Counted from the first letter of the stretch, positions 26,068-36,914 are shown. The stretch is 64,000 nucleotides of DNA from a candidate division TM6 bacterium GW2011_GWF2_32_72 (GCA_000989525.1 LBON01000004.1:9356-73355), one strand, 5' to 3'. Made by a program: numbers and translations. Notes: a model not told the origin generated them from the letters alone.

Positions 26068-28743
26068 CTAAATCAAAAAATTATCTTTAATATGCCATAA
26101 AACATCTAATGCTTTTTTGGGAGATAGATCATCAAAATCTATTTCCCAAATTAATTCTAAATATTTATTTTTTAGAATTAATTCAGATTTATATTTTTCT
26201 AATTCATTTTTTAATCGAATATTTTCTTGAGCTAAGTCACCATTTGGTACAGAAGCACGAATCGGTTCAAACAAATTTGCCTGACGCGCTCCAGAAAAAT
26301 GCATGGAAGTGTTTTTACCATGTTGTTGTTCTTCTAAATTGAGAATTTCTAAAATTGCCTGTGCTCGAATAATCAAATCTTTTGGCAAATTTGCAAGTTT
26401 TGCAACTTCTAAACCAAAACTTCCGTCAGCAACACCCTTGACAATTTTATGCAAAAACAAAATCCCATCTTTTGTTTTTTTACTTGCAGCAAAATAACTG
26501 GCTATGCCAGGAAAACTATCTTTTAATGCGGTAAGCTCGTGGTAATGAGTAGCAAACAAACAACGCGCGCCAATATTTTGATAAATAAATTCCACAACAG
26601 CTTGAGCAATTGCAAGACCATCAAATGTACTTGTTCCACGACCGACTTCATCAAGAATCACCAAACTACGATTTGTTGCCAACCCACAAATTGAAGCTGT
26701 TTCTTCCATTTCAACTAAAAACGTACTTTTTCCTTCAGCCAAACTATCACTAGCGCCAACTCTAGTAAAAATTCTATCCAAAATTGGTAAAGTTGCAGAT
26801 TTTGCTGGAACAAATGAACCTATTTGCGCCATTAAGCAAATCAAAGCAACCTGCCTAAGATAAGTTGATTTTCCACCCATATTTGGGCCAGTAATGATCC
26901 ATAAGCTTTCTTTATCTGTTAAATACGTATTATTGGAAATAAATGAATCACCTAGACGACCTTCAATCACAGGATGTCTTCCATCTTCAATTAAAATATC
27001 CCGATTTGGGGTCAAATTTGGCCTAGAATATCCATTTTGATATGCCAACCTACCAAAACCCAATAGGGCATCCAAATTCGCCAGGGCCTGGCTTAAATGT
27101 CTTAAATCCGAAATTCGACTAAATATTTGTTGTTTTATGGATTCATAAACTGATTTTTCAACCTGATCTATTCGAGTATGTGCGCTTAAAATATCCGATT
27201 GTAATGCTTTTAATTCATTGGTCATAAAACGCTCTTTGCCAACCAACATCTGATGCTTAACAAAATAATCGGGCACCAAGTGAATATTCGGCTTTGTAAC
27301 TTCAAAATAGTATCCTTGCACCCTGTTATAACGAATTTTGAGAGAATTTATTCCACTTTTTTCTTGTTCTTTGCGCTCAAGTTCTAAAATTTTTTGATTA
27401 CTATTTTCAACCAATTCACGCAAATCATCTAGCGCTTGGTCAAAACCTAATTTAATTAACCAATTTTTATCTAAATCATCATTTAAAGAATTTTGTAATT
27501 TTAAATAAAGCGCTGAAAAATCAATTATTTTAGAGTCAATTAATCTAAATAATGTTAAATCATTTTGTTGTGAAAACCATTTCTTTAATTCCGGCAAGAT
27601 ACCGAGGGTATTTCTAAGCATTAAATAATCATTTAATGAAGCCCGCTTTAAAGCAATTCGACCTACAATGCGCTCAACATCTCCAACTTGATTAAGCAAC
27701 TCTTCAAGTTTTATTGATTGTGTAACATTGCCAACCAAATGGGCAATGGCATCCTGCCTAAATTCAATAGATTCTTTTTTAACCAGTGGCCGCAATATCC
27801 ATTTTTTTATCATACGCGAACCCATAGAAGTAACTGCTTTATCCATATGCTGAAAAAGACTGTTATTAACAGATCCATCTTGATTATTACGAACAAGTTC
27901 CAAGTTTCGCTGTGTTGCAGCATCCAAAATTAAAAAATCTTCTGGTTCATAAAAATTTAATTTTTTAAAATGTTCTAACGATGATTCCTGTGTCTTTCGC
28001 ATGTATGAATAAAAATTGAATAATGCAAATCGCAAAGCCTCCTGTTTATCTAAAACCTCTTTAGCCTGCTCTTTAAACTGCCGAGACATCCAGCCTCTTG
28101 CTGCACCCATTAGGTCAGAATCATGTTTATCAAACTCAGAATAAGTTGTAAAAAAACCCTGCTCTTTAAAAAAAGTGCCAAAACCAACACTTTCTTTTTG
28201 AACAGGTATTAAAATTTCATCTGGAAAAAATCGTGAAAGTTCAGACTCTAAACTTTTTTTACCATCGATTGGCAAAACAGTGGCGAACATTTGAGCTGTT
28301 AACAACTCACTAAAAACAAGCCCACAATAATTACCTGATGGAAAAAAAGAAAGAAGATATGATGCTGTTTTTTCATCTAATAATTTTGAATCTGTAAGAG
28401 TGCCTGGAGTTAAAACCTGAGTAACACCTCTTTCTACAACCTTACCAGGTTGCGGCTCCTCTAATTGATCGCAAATAGCAACTTTAAAACCACCCTTAAC
28501 CAACTTGACCATATAATGATCAACAGCATGCATGGGAACTCCACATAATGGAATTGGCTCATCATTCATTGTTCCACGTTTTGTAAGAGCAATTCCTAAA
28601 AAAGCCGATGCCTTTTTTGCATCATCAAAAAACATTTCATAAAAATCGCCTACTTGAAAAAGTAGTAAACTATCTGGATATTGTTCTTTAATCTCAAAAT
28701 ATTGCCTCATCAAAGGCGTAAGATTTAATTTTTGATCGGCCAT
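26068..28743 (-). CDS. mutS: DNA mismatch repair protein MutS
   Basis: Recognises mismatches and small loops and starts their repair. The 891 residues show the full MutS1 layout: N-terminal mismatch-binding domain with the Phe-x-Glu reader in GDFYEMFFDDA, connector and lever/clamp regions, then the ATPase with Walker A GPNMGGKST, Walker B VILDEVGRGTSTFDG, and FATHYHEL before the C-terminal helix-turn-helix. Length is close to E. coli MutS (853), with a slightly longer C-terminus. The ATG matches the family start (LTPLMRQYFEIK within 10 residues). mutL is not in the window. Confidence 0.97.
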   Translation of the reverse strand: MADQKLNLTPLMRQYFEIKEQYPDSLLLFQVGDFYEMFFDDAKKASAFLGIALTKRGTMNDEPIPLCGVPMHAVDHYMVKLVKGGFKVAICDQLEEPQPGKVVERGVTQVLTPGTLTDSKLLDEKTASYLLSFFPSGNYCGLVFSELLTAQMFATVLPIDGKKSLESELSRFFPDEILIPVQKESVGFGTFFKEQGFFTTYSEFDKHDSDLMGAARGWMSRQFKEQAKEVLDKQEALRFALFNFYSYMRKTQESSLEHFKKLNFYEPEDFLILDAATQRNLELVRNNQDGSVNNSLFQHMDKAVTSMGSRMIKKWILRPLVKKESIEFRQDAIAHLVGNVTQSIKLEELLNQVGDVERIVGRIALKRASLNDYLMLRNTLGILPELKKWFSQQNDLTLFRLIDSKIIDFSALYLKLQNSLNDDLDKNWLIKLGFDQALDDLRELVENSNQKILELERKEQEKSGINSLKIRYNRVQGYYFEVTKPNIHLVPDYFVKHQMLVGKERFMTNELKALQSDILSAHTRIDQVEKSVYESIKQQIFSRISDLRHLSQALANLDALLGFGRLAYQNGYSRPNLTPNRDILIEDGRHPVIEGRLGDSFISNNTYLTDKESLWIITGPNMGGKSTYLRQVALICLMAQIGSFVPAKSATLPILDRIFTRVGASDSLAEGKSTFLVEMEETASICGLATNRSLVILDEVGRGTSTFDGLAIAQAVVEFIYQNIGARCLFATHYHELTALKDSFPGIASYFAASKKTKDGILFLHKIVKGVADGSFGLEVAKLANLPKDLIIRAQAILEILNLEEQQHGKNTSMHFSGARQANLFEPIRASVPNGDLAQENIRLKNELEKYKSELILKNKYLELIWEIDFDDLSPKKALDVLWHIKDNFLI

Positions 28744-28847
28744 TTTTCCGCTTTATTTAGAATTTATTATTCATACTAAAAAGCTTTAATATAGGCCAAA
28801 ATCAAAGAAAAGTCACACAGATATTTAATGATAAAATCTTTTATTTT

Positions 28848-30341
28848 TTATCGAGGTAACGGAGTATCACAAGGCCCTGTAAAATTCAATTGCAAAATCG
28901 CAACTTTAGATCCATCTACAACGGCAATTTGATCACCATTGTTATCAAATTTTAGCTGGGACACAAAATCATAATTACCTTCATAACTAGCTATATCATT
29001 AAACCAAAGATCTTTTACTATAATCTTATTATTTATAGCCAAAACCATAAAATCTTTTTTTCGGTTATAGTCAATTGCTAAAATCCCCTCTCTTGGATTA
29101 AAATTGCAGGGCAACATTTTGATTTGTTTTTCTTTACCCAAAAAACAAACAAAAATTTTATTAAGAAAAGCGATTATAATTTTATTATCTTTTGCAAAAA
29201 ACACATCTTGAATTTTGGTCGAGGTTGTATTAGCCATTTTTTGTATATCAGCTCCAATAAAACAGTAAACACCATCCACATCCAAACTCAAATCTTCAAA
29301 TTCTTTTTCTAAATAATTTTTATCAAGATTCAGACTTCTTTCTAAAGAAATTACAAACAATTCTTTCACCAGAATGTCATCTCCGCTTTGTTTAAATCCA
29401 AACACAACAACGACAAAATTGCCATATACAACCAAAGCTTTACTTGCAGACGAATTAAAAACAATCTTTCTAATTTTGCCAAATTTTTTGTATTTTTCAG
29501 TTTTTATCATCTTCTCTTTATGATTATTTGAATCTACCAACCATAACTGATCATTCGCATAAGATATCAATGCCCTGCCAGATTTAGAAATTTCAGCCAT
29601 TTGAATCAGTTCAGAGCTACACGAAAATGCACCCTTTAACTCCGATCGAGTAAAATATGCAACTTCCTCTACAACCTGATTCATCAAAACATCCCCTGAT
29701 GAATTAAATTTCATATTATTATCCGATTCAATTTTTCCTCTTGACTCAAAGCATCCCAACGATAATCCAGAAAGGAAATATCCTTGAATTCCTTGATCAG
29801 ATAAATAATCTACAAGGCAATCGCCGTATTCTTCTTCTAAATCAGAATCCGGCAAGGAAGAATCTATACTTTGACGCAAGCAATCTGATTCAACACTATT
29901 ACGCAATGATAACTCTGAGTCTATCTTTTCCCAAACAGAACAAATTTTAGACTTACGATTACTCAAAAATTCTGGTTCAAAATCTTCCATTTTATTTGCA
30001 ACGAAGGACCATTTCTTTAAATTGCCCTTAAAAGGCAATATATAAAGGCTTCTAGAGCTCTTAAAAAAAGAGGCAGCTTTAATTCTAGAATCAGAAAGCT
30101 CACAATTTCCTTTGTAAGACAAAAAATAAAAAGAAATTGGCGCAATCATGCTCGATAAACAACGCTCCTCCATAGCTGGCGTTTTCGGCGTTGCCCGCCC
30201 ATAAAAATGGGAAAAATCATCCGTTTCATTAAATCGCGGCTCCTGCCCTCTCAAAGAAGCTTCAACAACGCCCAGATGGCTCAAGGCCAACGATATAACA
30301 ATTCTTTTGAAAATCTGATTTAATCTCACAAATAACTCCAT
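28848..30341 (-). CDS. Exported WD40-like beta-propeller protein, unknown function
   Basis: 497 residues with a probable signal sequence (IFKRIVISLALSHLGVVEAS). The first ~240 residues are Ser-rich and acidic with no recognised domain. The C-terminal half has repeated short strands that resemble degenerate WD40 or propeller blades: ISKSGRALISYANDQLWLVD, IVFNSSASKALVVYGNFVVVV, LAIDYNRKKDFMVLAINNKIIV and LKFDNNGDQIAVVDGSKVAIL. Three or four blades are visible; a full propeller may require the middle region. It lies 104 bases upstream of mutS on the same strand. A binding role at the cell surface is possible; no activity can be assigned. Confidence 0.65.
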   Translation of the reverse strand: MELFVRLNQIFKRIVISLALSHLGVVEASLRGQEPRFNETDDFSHFYGRATPKTPAMEERCLSSMIAPISFYFLSYKGNCELSDSRIKAASFFKSSRSLYILPFKGNLKKWSFVANKMEDFEPEFLSNRKSKICSVWEKIDSELSLRNSVESDCLRQSIDSSLPDSDLEEEYGDCLVDYLSDQGIQGYFLSGLSLGCFESRGKIESDNNMKFNSSGDVLMNQVVEEVAYFTRSELKGAFSCSSELIQMAEISKSGRALISYANDQLWLVDSNNHKEKMIKTEKYKKFGKIRKIVFNSSASKALVVYGNFVVVVFGFKQSGDDILVKELFVISLERSLNLDKNYLEKEFEDLSLDVDGVYCFIGADIQKMANTTSTKIQDVFFAKDNKIIIAFLNKIFVCFLGKEKQIKMLPCNFNPREGILAIDYNRKKDFMVLAINNKIIVKDLWFNDIASYEGNYDFVSQLKFDNNGDQIAVVDGSKVAILQLNFTGPCDTPLPR

Positions 30342-30732
30342 TTAAATTAAAAATATTAAATCATTTTTAAACCATAGCCTCACCTTAACATTTTTTTTTA
30401 CATTAGACAATACCCTTTGACCAACTTTTTCCTTAAAAATTTCTAAAAAAACTGGCTCAAATTACGACTAGAAGCACCATTAGCATCAGTCAAACTCAAA
30501 AATATCGACCCACACGGACATATAAATCAAATTCAACTCAAAAATCACTACCTAAGGCCGAATTAAACAAATCTAAGCATTTTTAAACAGGCACAATTGT
30601 GACAAATAGAAAACACCCCATTGACACGACCTACAAAAACATTTACAATTAAAACATGAACAATACCTTTAATATAAAAAAAGGTCTATTGGGCAACACA
30701 ATAAAATGATTATTACTGGGAGGTTATATCAA
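30342..30732. other. Long intergenic region between divergent genes
   Basis: About 390 bases, AT-rich, between the minus-strand propeller gene and the plus-strand coiled-coil gene. The right part holds the promoter at 30621-30649 and the ribosome-binding site at 30718-30723. No credible gene or conserved RNA was seen in the left 270 bases. Confidence 0.6.
30621..30649 (+). promoter_or_regulatory. Strong sigma-70-like promoter
   Basis: Consensus TTGACA (30621-30626), 17-base spacer, TACAAT (30644-30649, five of six). It is the best promoter match in the window and drives the 806-residue coiled-coil gene starting at 30733. Confidence 0.75.
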
Positions 30733-33153
30733 ATGATTAAAAACTTATTTAAATTTAAAACTTTAATGCTAACAACTGCATTATCTATTTTTGCGCCCTT
30801 TCATGCTCAAATTTCTCTCTATAAAGTTGCCAAAACATTATATAACGAACAATTTCCTTCAAAAAGCCAAAATTATAGCGCTAACCCCAAAACTGATACA
30901 TTTAATAAAATAAACAATGCAAAAGGTGACCAATCAATATCTGAATTAATTCAAGAAAAACTAGAAAAAAACCAATCTGAAATTACAAAAATAGAAAACG
31001 AATTAACAAAAATAGAAAATGACATTTCGGAAAGCACTGATACTATAAATAAAAAAAATATTGAATTAAAAGAAAAGACATGTGAATTAGAAGCTCAAAA
31101 TAAAAATTTACAAAACAAACATGACAAGTACAAAGAGCTTAATGCTCTTTATACTAACTATGACAACCAACAAAGCGCTATTATAAATCTCCCAAACCAA
31201 ACCGAGAAATTATGTGAAACCAGCAAGAAGTTGGAACAATTAAAACAAGAAAAAGAAAAACTTACAGAACAAATGGAAAACCAACGAACGGAGTTAAACG
31301 CATTACAACAATTTCTTAATCTCTCCGATTGTACCGAATCTTCCATTAAACAAACAAAAGACAAGCTACAAAAAGCAAAAACTGCACATGAAAACAATGT
31401 AAAAAAGACAGAAAAAGTAATTGCAGACGCTAAAAAAAAACTATCTGAACTAGATGAACTATCTAAACTAGATGAATATGGAGCAGGTGCATGTAATCTG
31501 ACTGAATATAAAAAGACACAACAACAAATTAATAGTTTAAATAAAAATCTAGAATCTTATCAAAACGCGATTACAAATACAGAAAAAAGCATAGAAGATT
31601 TAAAAGAATTATCAGAGAAGTTTAAACAATTCAACCAAACCGAGTCGGCATTAAAACAAATAAATCAAGACATTAGATCGCAGGAAAATACCAAAAAGCA
31701 ATGCGAGGATGAGGTTAAACAGTACCAAGAGATAATAGAAAAAGCGGGTACCGCAATCAACCTAAACCAATTAAACCCAAAACTAAATAATTTGAAAAAA
31801 GAGCGATCTACAAAATTTAACGAATTAAAAACACTCGAAGCACAAATCAACCAAACAACCAAAGAACTAGAAAAATCAAACAAAGAAATTTATAACCAAA
31901 ATAAAATTTTGGCTCAACAAAAAGATCAATACAACAAAACAACCCAAGAACTAAAAAAACTAAAACAACAAACAAATGATCTTTCCAATATTATTAATGA
32001 AAAGGAATTCTTCAACCGTAGATTTTTTAACCTTAAAATTAAAAATCTAGATGCATTAATTCTAGCCTACAAAAACTTCGGCGCATTATTTGAATATAAA
32101 CAAGAACAAGCCGGTGAATCAATAAACGCAACAAATTGGAGAACCGCCAATAAAGAAAACACCGATTTCTCTTTGATAACCGCAGCCCTAAATGACACCG
32201 ACTTCTTAATGTTCGTTGAAATGGCCCAAAAAACTGACTTAAAACATTTATTAACACCTGATGATATTTCCGGAAACCAAGGCGGACACATTTTCAACCC
32301 ACTAATAGATAAAAAGAAAGGCGAAGAGCCCTCACAAAGTCCAACACAAAAACAATACTTCGATTATGACCAACAAAAAAATGTAACATTAGAATCTAAC
32401 AAAACAACTTTTCCTTCTACAATAACAATTGAAGAACTTTATGACGCTACAATTAATTCCGATATCAAAGAACACAACACATCAAACAGTTTTTCTATAT
32501 ATATAAGAAAAATTAAAAATTATTGGGTAAAAATCGTTAAGCAAAACGGCATAATAACAACAGCATATCCAATATTTAGTATTAATGAGACTGATAATAA
32601 CGCTGGGTTAATAAAGTTAAAAAACCAAATCGAACAAATCAATGATTTCATCGATAAATACTATAGAACATTAGAAACAAAAAATTTCAATGATAAAATA
32701 GACCGAGCCTTAATAGTTAACAAAGAAATTCAATCTCAAATCATGAAATTAATCTGCTGCCCAACTAAACAAAAAAATATAGTCGAACAAATAAAAACTC
32801 TAAATGACCAGAAAAGGAATGATATCACTGAAATCATCGGAGAAAATATAACAGATTGGAAAAATCCTAGTAAATCCTTAAATGCTATGAAAAAGACAAT
32901 GCCCCAAGACCTAGACACTATCAAAAAAGAAATCACTGCGGCAATAAAGGAGTTACCCGAATATTTGATAATTTTTGATGATCAAGACTATGTTATTTTT
33001 GATGAAAAATATGACAACTGTTTTACCCTTAATGAAAAAGACATTACTAGTTATAACAGGTTTAAAAATTTTACAGCAGGCCAAAATAACAATTCTCAAC
33101 ATCAAAACATTAAAAGGACAAGGCCACAACACAATTTTGGTGACAATTATTAA
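30733..33153 (+). CDS. Large exported coiled-coil protein
   Basis: 806 residues. An in-frame ATG at 30706 exists, but the ATG at 30733 follows a perfect GGGAGG ribosome-binding site at 9-base spacing and opens a signal peptide (FKTLMLTTALSIFAPFHAQ). Residues about 55-435 are an almost uninterrupted Lys/Glu/Gln/Asn coiled coil of SMC-like appearance but without ATPase domains. The C-terminal ~350 residues are globular, with FSIYIRKIKNYWVKIV and a tail of Gln/His/Asn/Arg. No family is recognised. It has the strongest promoter seen here, suggesting high expression. Long exported coiled coils are common among bacteria that live in protists. The end lies 3 bases from the convergent gene at 33157. 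Confidence 0.75.
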   Translation: MIKNLFKFKTLMLTTALSIFAPFHAQISLYKVAKTLYNEQFPSKSQNYSANPKTDTFNKINNAKGDQSISELIQEKLEKNQSEITKIENELTKIENDISESTDTINKKNIELKEKTCELEAQNKNLQNKHDKYKELNALYTNYDNQQSAIINLPNQTEKLCETSKKLEQLKQEKEKLTEQMENQRTELNALQQFLNLSDCTESSIKQTKDKLQKAKTAHENNVKKTEKVIADAKKKLSELDELSKLDEYGAGACNLTEYKKTQQQINSLNKNLESYQNAITNTEKSIEDLKELSEKFKQFNQTESALKQINQDIRSQENTKKQCEDEVKQYQEIIEKAGTAINLNQLNPKLNNLKKERSTKFNELKTLEAQINQTTKELEKSNKEIYNQNKILAQQKDQYNKTTQELKKLKQQTNDLSNIINEKEFFNRRFFNLKIKNLDALILAYKNFGALFEYKQEQAGESINATNWRTANKENTDFSLITAALNDTDFLMFVEMAQKTDLKHLLTPDDISGNQGGHIFNPLIDKKKGEEPSQSPTQKQYFDYDQQKNVTLESNKTTFPSTITIEELYDATINSDIKEHNTSNSFSIYIRKIKNYWVKIVKQNGIITTAYPIFSINETDNNAGLIKLKNQIEQINDFIDKYYRTLETKNFNDKIDRALIVNKEIQSQIMKLICCPTKQKNIVEQIKTLNDQKRNDITEIIGENITDWKNPSKSLNAMKKTMPQDLDTIKKEITAAIKELPEYLIIFDDQDYVIFDEKYDNCFTLNEKDITSYNRFKNFTAGQNNNSQHQNIKRTRPQHNFGDNY

Positions 33154-33156
33154 TAG

Positions 33157-36129
33157 TTAATCCAAAGTCAATTTATCCCAAGATATTAAAGGCTCTACTT
33201 GTTCGTAATCTTCGAACAAAGGGCCTTTAATTTTTATACCAAAAAAAATCGGTAAAGTAATTTGTTCAAGAAGCTTTAATTCAGCCTTAAAATCTTCTTT
33301 ATTACCTCGCCGAGACATTATGTTAGCCTTTATATCTTTAACCAACATATCAAGTGTAGCGATTGCGCGAACAAATAATTGTACCGATTTAAAGGATTCA
33401 TGTTTTATATCAATTTCTTTGATTTCTTTTTTACCCATTCTTCCAAAATCTTTGAGTACCTCTGAAAGATCATCAGTTTGAGTTAACTTTTCAAACAACC
33501 AAGCTGTTGGCATAAAATTATTATTTTTACCCTCCTCAATGTTTTCCTTGAGATAGCCATCAACAACTTTTACTAATTTGGCATTTTCCATGTAAGTATT
33601 ATAACCAAAATTGTAAACTAAACATGAAACATTTGAAGTAAACCAATCTAAACAAAACTTAGTTTCATCAAAAACACCCCACTGCCTTTTTGGACCAAAC
33701 CAAGTATCAATGATGTTAAACAATTGTAATTTTTTAATTTCGCCAGGTTTTTCAGCTATTGGAAAAAGTTTTTGCACAACAACAATTTTTTTATTTAGAT
33801 TTTTTTTAATCAACATAGGAGGAGTTACACAAAAAACATTTTCAAGATAATACCGATCATTTGAAAATTTAGATTCTAACAAATTACTCAACAAGGCGTA
33901 CCAATTAGCTTTTAACGTATTAATAAAATGATCCAGGGCTTGTGCATCTCTACATTCAGAAAAAAATTCATACAAAACTTTGCACTCAACATCTTTTTCT
34001 GTAAAGACCGTACGCCCAATAACATCAGAAATTATTTCTTGCTTTTCTTTAATAAATGCCCCATCTAAATTTTTCCATAAAGAATTTAACAAATCATTTT
34101 CAATGTTCTGTTCAAATAATTCTTGTAATTTGTCTGAAAATTCAATTAATAAATCAAAATTAAATCTTAAACAACTTTCAAACTTTTTATCCAAAACACA
34201 CTTTTCTCGTAATTCAACAAATTCCTGAGATATTTTATTTTGCGCTTGAATAAACAATTCATTTTTACTTTCTAACAAATGCTTTTCAAAAATTGGCTTT
34301 AATGTTTTATCTAAATCATTAACAGAAATAAAACGAACCGTATCTCCACAATAATCTTTAAATAAATCAAAAAGCCCCCAACGCAATGCTGTTTCTTTAA
34401 CTAAAGAATCAACATATAGCCCCTCAGAATCTAAGCGCAATTCATTATAAAGATCGGCATTATGATTCACAAAAGGCCTATAAAAACATTTGTTTAAATT
34501 AAAATTCTCTTGATACAACGCTTTTAATTGCTGAAGCATAAAATTAACACGTATATTTTCTCGTTGCGTTCTTGGATACATACTCATAAAATCTACAAAA
34601 ACAAGCTTTTCAATCCCTTCTTTTTTTAACTTTGAAGAAATATCATTTAAAAAACTTGGATAATACATAGGTAAAGAAACACCCGTAAAAATCATTTGTT
34701 CAGGCTTTACAACCTTTAAACCAAAAGAATGCACCCCAGCTAAAGGAACAAGAACCTTAATATCGTCTAATTTATTTTTATCAAACAGATAATTAGCACC
34801 GTCAAAATTAAATGGAATCCAATCAACTTCATCTGGCAGAAGATCAAGCATTACAATATTTTTAAGATAACCACCATCCAAATCAATCTTATCCTCAGCA
34901 GACTTAGTTAAATTTAGTTTGGCCTTATTTACATTTTCAAGAAACTCTTTTTTTAATTTTTCATAATTCAATGCAACAAATTGCTCTAATTGCACCTTTT
35001 TAGACAAATGCTCTGTTACAACATCCAGCTGCACATAAACATAACCATCTGGTTTTGTTACAAAATGACTCATTTGTGCAGGAAGATCCAAAATGTAAAC
35101 ATTATTTTTTAAATTATAAAGAGTACCTTCTTGTGAAGAAGAATTATCTACTCTTTCATAACTAGAGATATCTGATCCATATTTAACATAATTAGTTAAA
35201 TTTCCAAGCAATGTACTTTTACCAACACCATCTACAAAACTACAGAAAATGTACACAGTCTTTTTATCTTCGATTGGTACTAATTTTTTTTCGAATAATT
35301 TTACAAAATACTGCGCATTTTTAGTAATTTCTTCATCCTGACACTCTAAAACTTCAATCGGATAAGTTATATCAGGCCCAACATAAAACTTCTTAACATT
35401 CGAATTGGAATTCAAAATATAACGCATGTAATAAATTGAAAACAAAATATCCTGAGTAGCAATAGAAATATCCCCAAAACTCTTTATCTGCCCTAAATAA
35501 ATATCCTCCCAGAATTCCATCATTTTTTTCAAAACTGAATTGGTATCTTGTTGAATTAAAGCCTTTTCAATAATATCTCGAGACTTGATAATAAATTCAA
35601 AATCACTTCCAAAAGCATGTTTTTGAAAAATAATAAAATTATCATCAAACAAATCTATTTTTTCTGGCAAAATATGCGTAAAAACCTGAGAAGATTTTTT
35701 GTCAGCGTTTTTCCAAAGCCAATTACAATCCTTCAACATAAAACCAGTCAAAAAACCAAAAATATTTTTAGATGCTGAACCAAAACCTTCTTTAGTCTTT
35801 TCGATAACCTCGTCATCCACAACTTTTCTGTTAAAACAGCAATAATAGCTGGGAACCGCTTCTTCTTGGTAACCAGAAATAATCATTCTTCCTGATAATT
35901 CAAAATTTTCAGATTTCAAATATTGTTCAAGTTCTAACAAACTTTTACTAGCCTGCATTAAAACAAAAAAATGATATTCACGGGTTGCTTTAGATTCAGG
36001 ACCTATTCCATAATTACCAATAAAACTAGAAGGAAAACTCTTTTCTTCAATATCCTGCAATGTTTTTGCTTGCAAAGATACCGAAAAAAAGACGGTTAAA
36101 AAAACAAAAACATATTTAAACAAAAGCAT
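33157..36129 (-). CDS. Exported 990-residue P-loop protein, unknown family
   Basis: A signal peptide (FKYVFVFLTVFFSVSLQA) is followed by about 270 residues with several Cys and aromatic positions, then a P-loop-like YIFCSFVDGVGKSTLL (GVGKST at residues 301-306, 35212-35229). About 40 residues later comes NNVYILDLPAQ, a plausible Walker B. The middle has LVFVDFMSMYPRTQREN and a helical region, and the C-terminal third is helical with ITPP-like and W-rich segments. The P-loop lacks the canonical first glycine but keeps the GKST core. An NTP-binding protein carrying a signal peptide is unusual, since nucleotides are scarce outside the cytoplasm. It is the last and longest gene of a four-gene operon, 2 bases after the gene at 36132. 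The family is unknown. Confidence 0.72.
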   Translation of the reverse strand: MLLFKYVFVFLTVFFSVSLQAKTLQDIEEKSFPSSFIGNYGIGPESKATREYHFFVLMQASKSLLELEQYLKSENFELSGRMIISGYQEEAVPSYYCCFNRKVVDDEVIEKTKEGFGSASKNIFGFLTGFMLKDCNWLWKNADKKSSQVFTHILPEKIDLFDDNFIIFQKHAFGSDFEFIIKSRDIIEKALIQQDTNSVLKKMMEFWEDIYLGQIKSFGDISIATQDILFSIYYMRYILNSNSNVKKFYVGPDITYPIEVLECQDEEITKNAQYFVKLFEKKLVPIEDKKTVYIFCSFVDGVGKSTLLGNLTNYVKYGSDISSYERVDNSSSQEGTLYNLKNNVYILDLPAQMSHFVTKPDGYVYVQLDVVTEHLSKKVQLEQFVALNYEKLKKEFLENVNKAKLNLTKSAEDKIDLDGGYLKNIVMLDLLPDEVDWIPFNFDGANYLFDKNKLDDIKVLVPLAGVHSFGLKVVKPEQMIFTGVSLPMYYPSFLNDISSKLKKEGIEKLVFVDFMSMYPRTQRENIRVNFMLQQLKALYQENFNLNKCFYRPFVNHNADLYNELRLDSEGLYVDSLVKETALRWGLFDLFKDYCGDTVRFISVNDLDKTLKPIFEKHLLESKNELFIQAQNKISQEFVELREKCVLDKKFESCLRFNFDLLIEFSDKLQELFEQNIENDLLNSLWKNLDGAFIKEKQEIISDVIGRTVFTEKDVECKVLYEFFSECRDAQALDHFINTLKANWYALLSNLLESKFSNDRYYLENVFCVTPPMLIKKNLNKKIVVVQKLFPIAEKPGEIKKLQLFNIIDTWFGPKRQWGVFDETKFCLDWFTSNVSCLVYNFGYNTYMENAKLVKVVDGYLKENIEEGKNNNFMPTAWLFEKLTQTDDLSEVLKDFGRMGKKEIKEIDIKHESFKSVQLFVRAIATLDMLVKDIKANIMSRRGNKEDFKAELKLLEQITLPIFFGIKIKGPLFEDYEQVEPLISWDKLTLD

Positions 36130-36131
36130 AA

Positions 36132-36914
36132 TCAGGCCTTTTTCTTTGTTTCTGAAAGCATTTTATGCTCTTGATCCACAAAATTTAAAAGTAAACCATA
36201 CCTAGAAATTTGCATATGATAATAATTATCATATTTACTTCCCTTAACCTTTATTATCAAATCAAAAATTCGATAATAAATATCATCACACTCATCTATT
36301 TTTTCTAAATATTCCGAGGTTCCAACGTATTCATAGGCCGCATTTACTGAATCTACAAATAAAAATGATAGCTGATCACAAAAGAAAGCATAAAAATCAT
36401 AATAATCCGCCGAACAATATTCTTTAAATAAATCTTCAAGCGGCACACCTAAATCAGCAAAATCATTATTAACAACACTATCTGCTTTAATATCAAATTG
36501 ATTATTAGTTATAAAATCATGCATAACCTGAAGCTGCTCAATAAAATCATTGTAATATTTATAATGCCTATAACTTTCTTTACTGTTACAAAAATAAAAC
36601 CAAGGTCGTTCTCGTAAAATTTGAACATAAATAGAAAATGAATTTGTTAAATCATCCAAGCCCATTCCCTCAAGCATGGGTAAAATCCACGAAGAATTTA
36701 AATAATATTTTTCAATGTTTTTTTTAAAAATATCTACTTGTAAGTTTTTTGTTTTTTGTTGCAGCTCAGCAGATGCATCAATCGCATTCGGTAAGCAAAT
36801 AACAGGTCCCTGTTGTACAAGATTTAAAGATGGCAAAACTTCAAAAAAACCAAAAAAGACAAAACAACATCCAGCTAAGATTAAACGAATATTCAACATC
36901 CAATTAAAAACCAT
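36132..36914 (-). CDS. Exported hypothetical protein in the four-gene operon
   Basis: 260 residues with a hydrophobic start (IRLILAGCCFVFFGFFEV) that is a signal peptide or anchor. The mature part is acidic and rich in Tyr/Phe/Asp (SADYYDFYAFFCDQLSF). The ATG at 36914 has AGGGAG about 10 bases before it and overlaps the upstream gene by 11 bases; a second ATG at 36899 is possible but has a weaker site. It is followed 2 bases later by the P-loop gene. No family is recognised; the tight overlap argues for translational coupling and a shared function. Confidence 0.68.
   Translation of the reverse strand: MVFNWMLNIRLILAGCCFVFFGFFEVLPSLNLVQQGPVICLPNAIDASAELQQKTKNLQVDIFKKNIEKYYLNSSWILPMLEGMGLDDLTNSFSIYVQILRERPWFYFCNSKESYRHYKYYNDFIEQLQVMHDFITNNQFDIKADSVVNNDFADLGVPLEDLFKEYCSADYYDFYAFFCDQLSFLFVDSVNAAYEYVGTSEYLEKIDECDDIYYRIFDLIIKVKGSKYDNYYHMQISRYGLLLNFVDQEHKMLSETKKKA

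Noticed and set aside
32039-32297. Antisense open frames inside the large coiled-coil gene
   Set aside because: They arise from the Lys/Asn/Gln-rich codons of the real gene read in reverse, and have no start signals.
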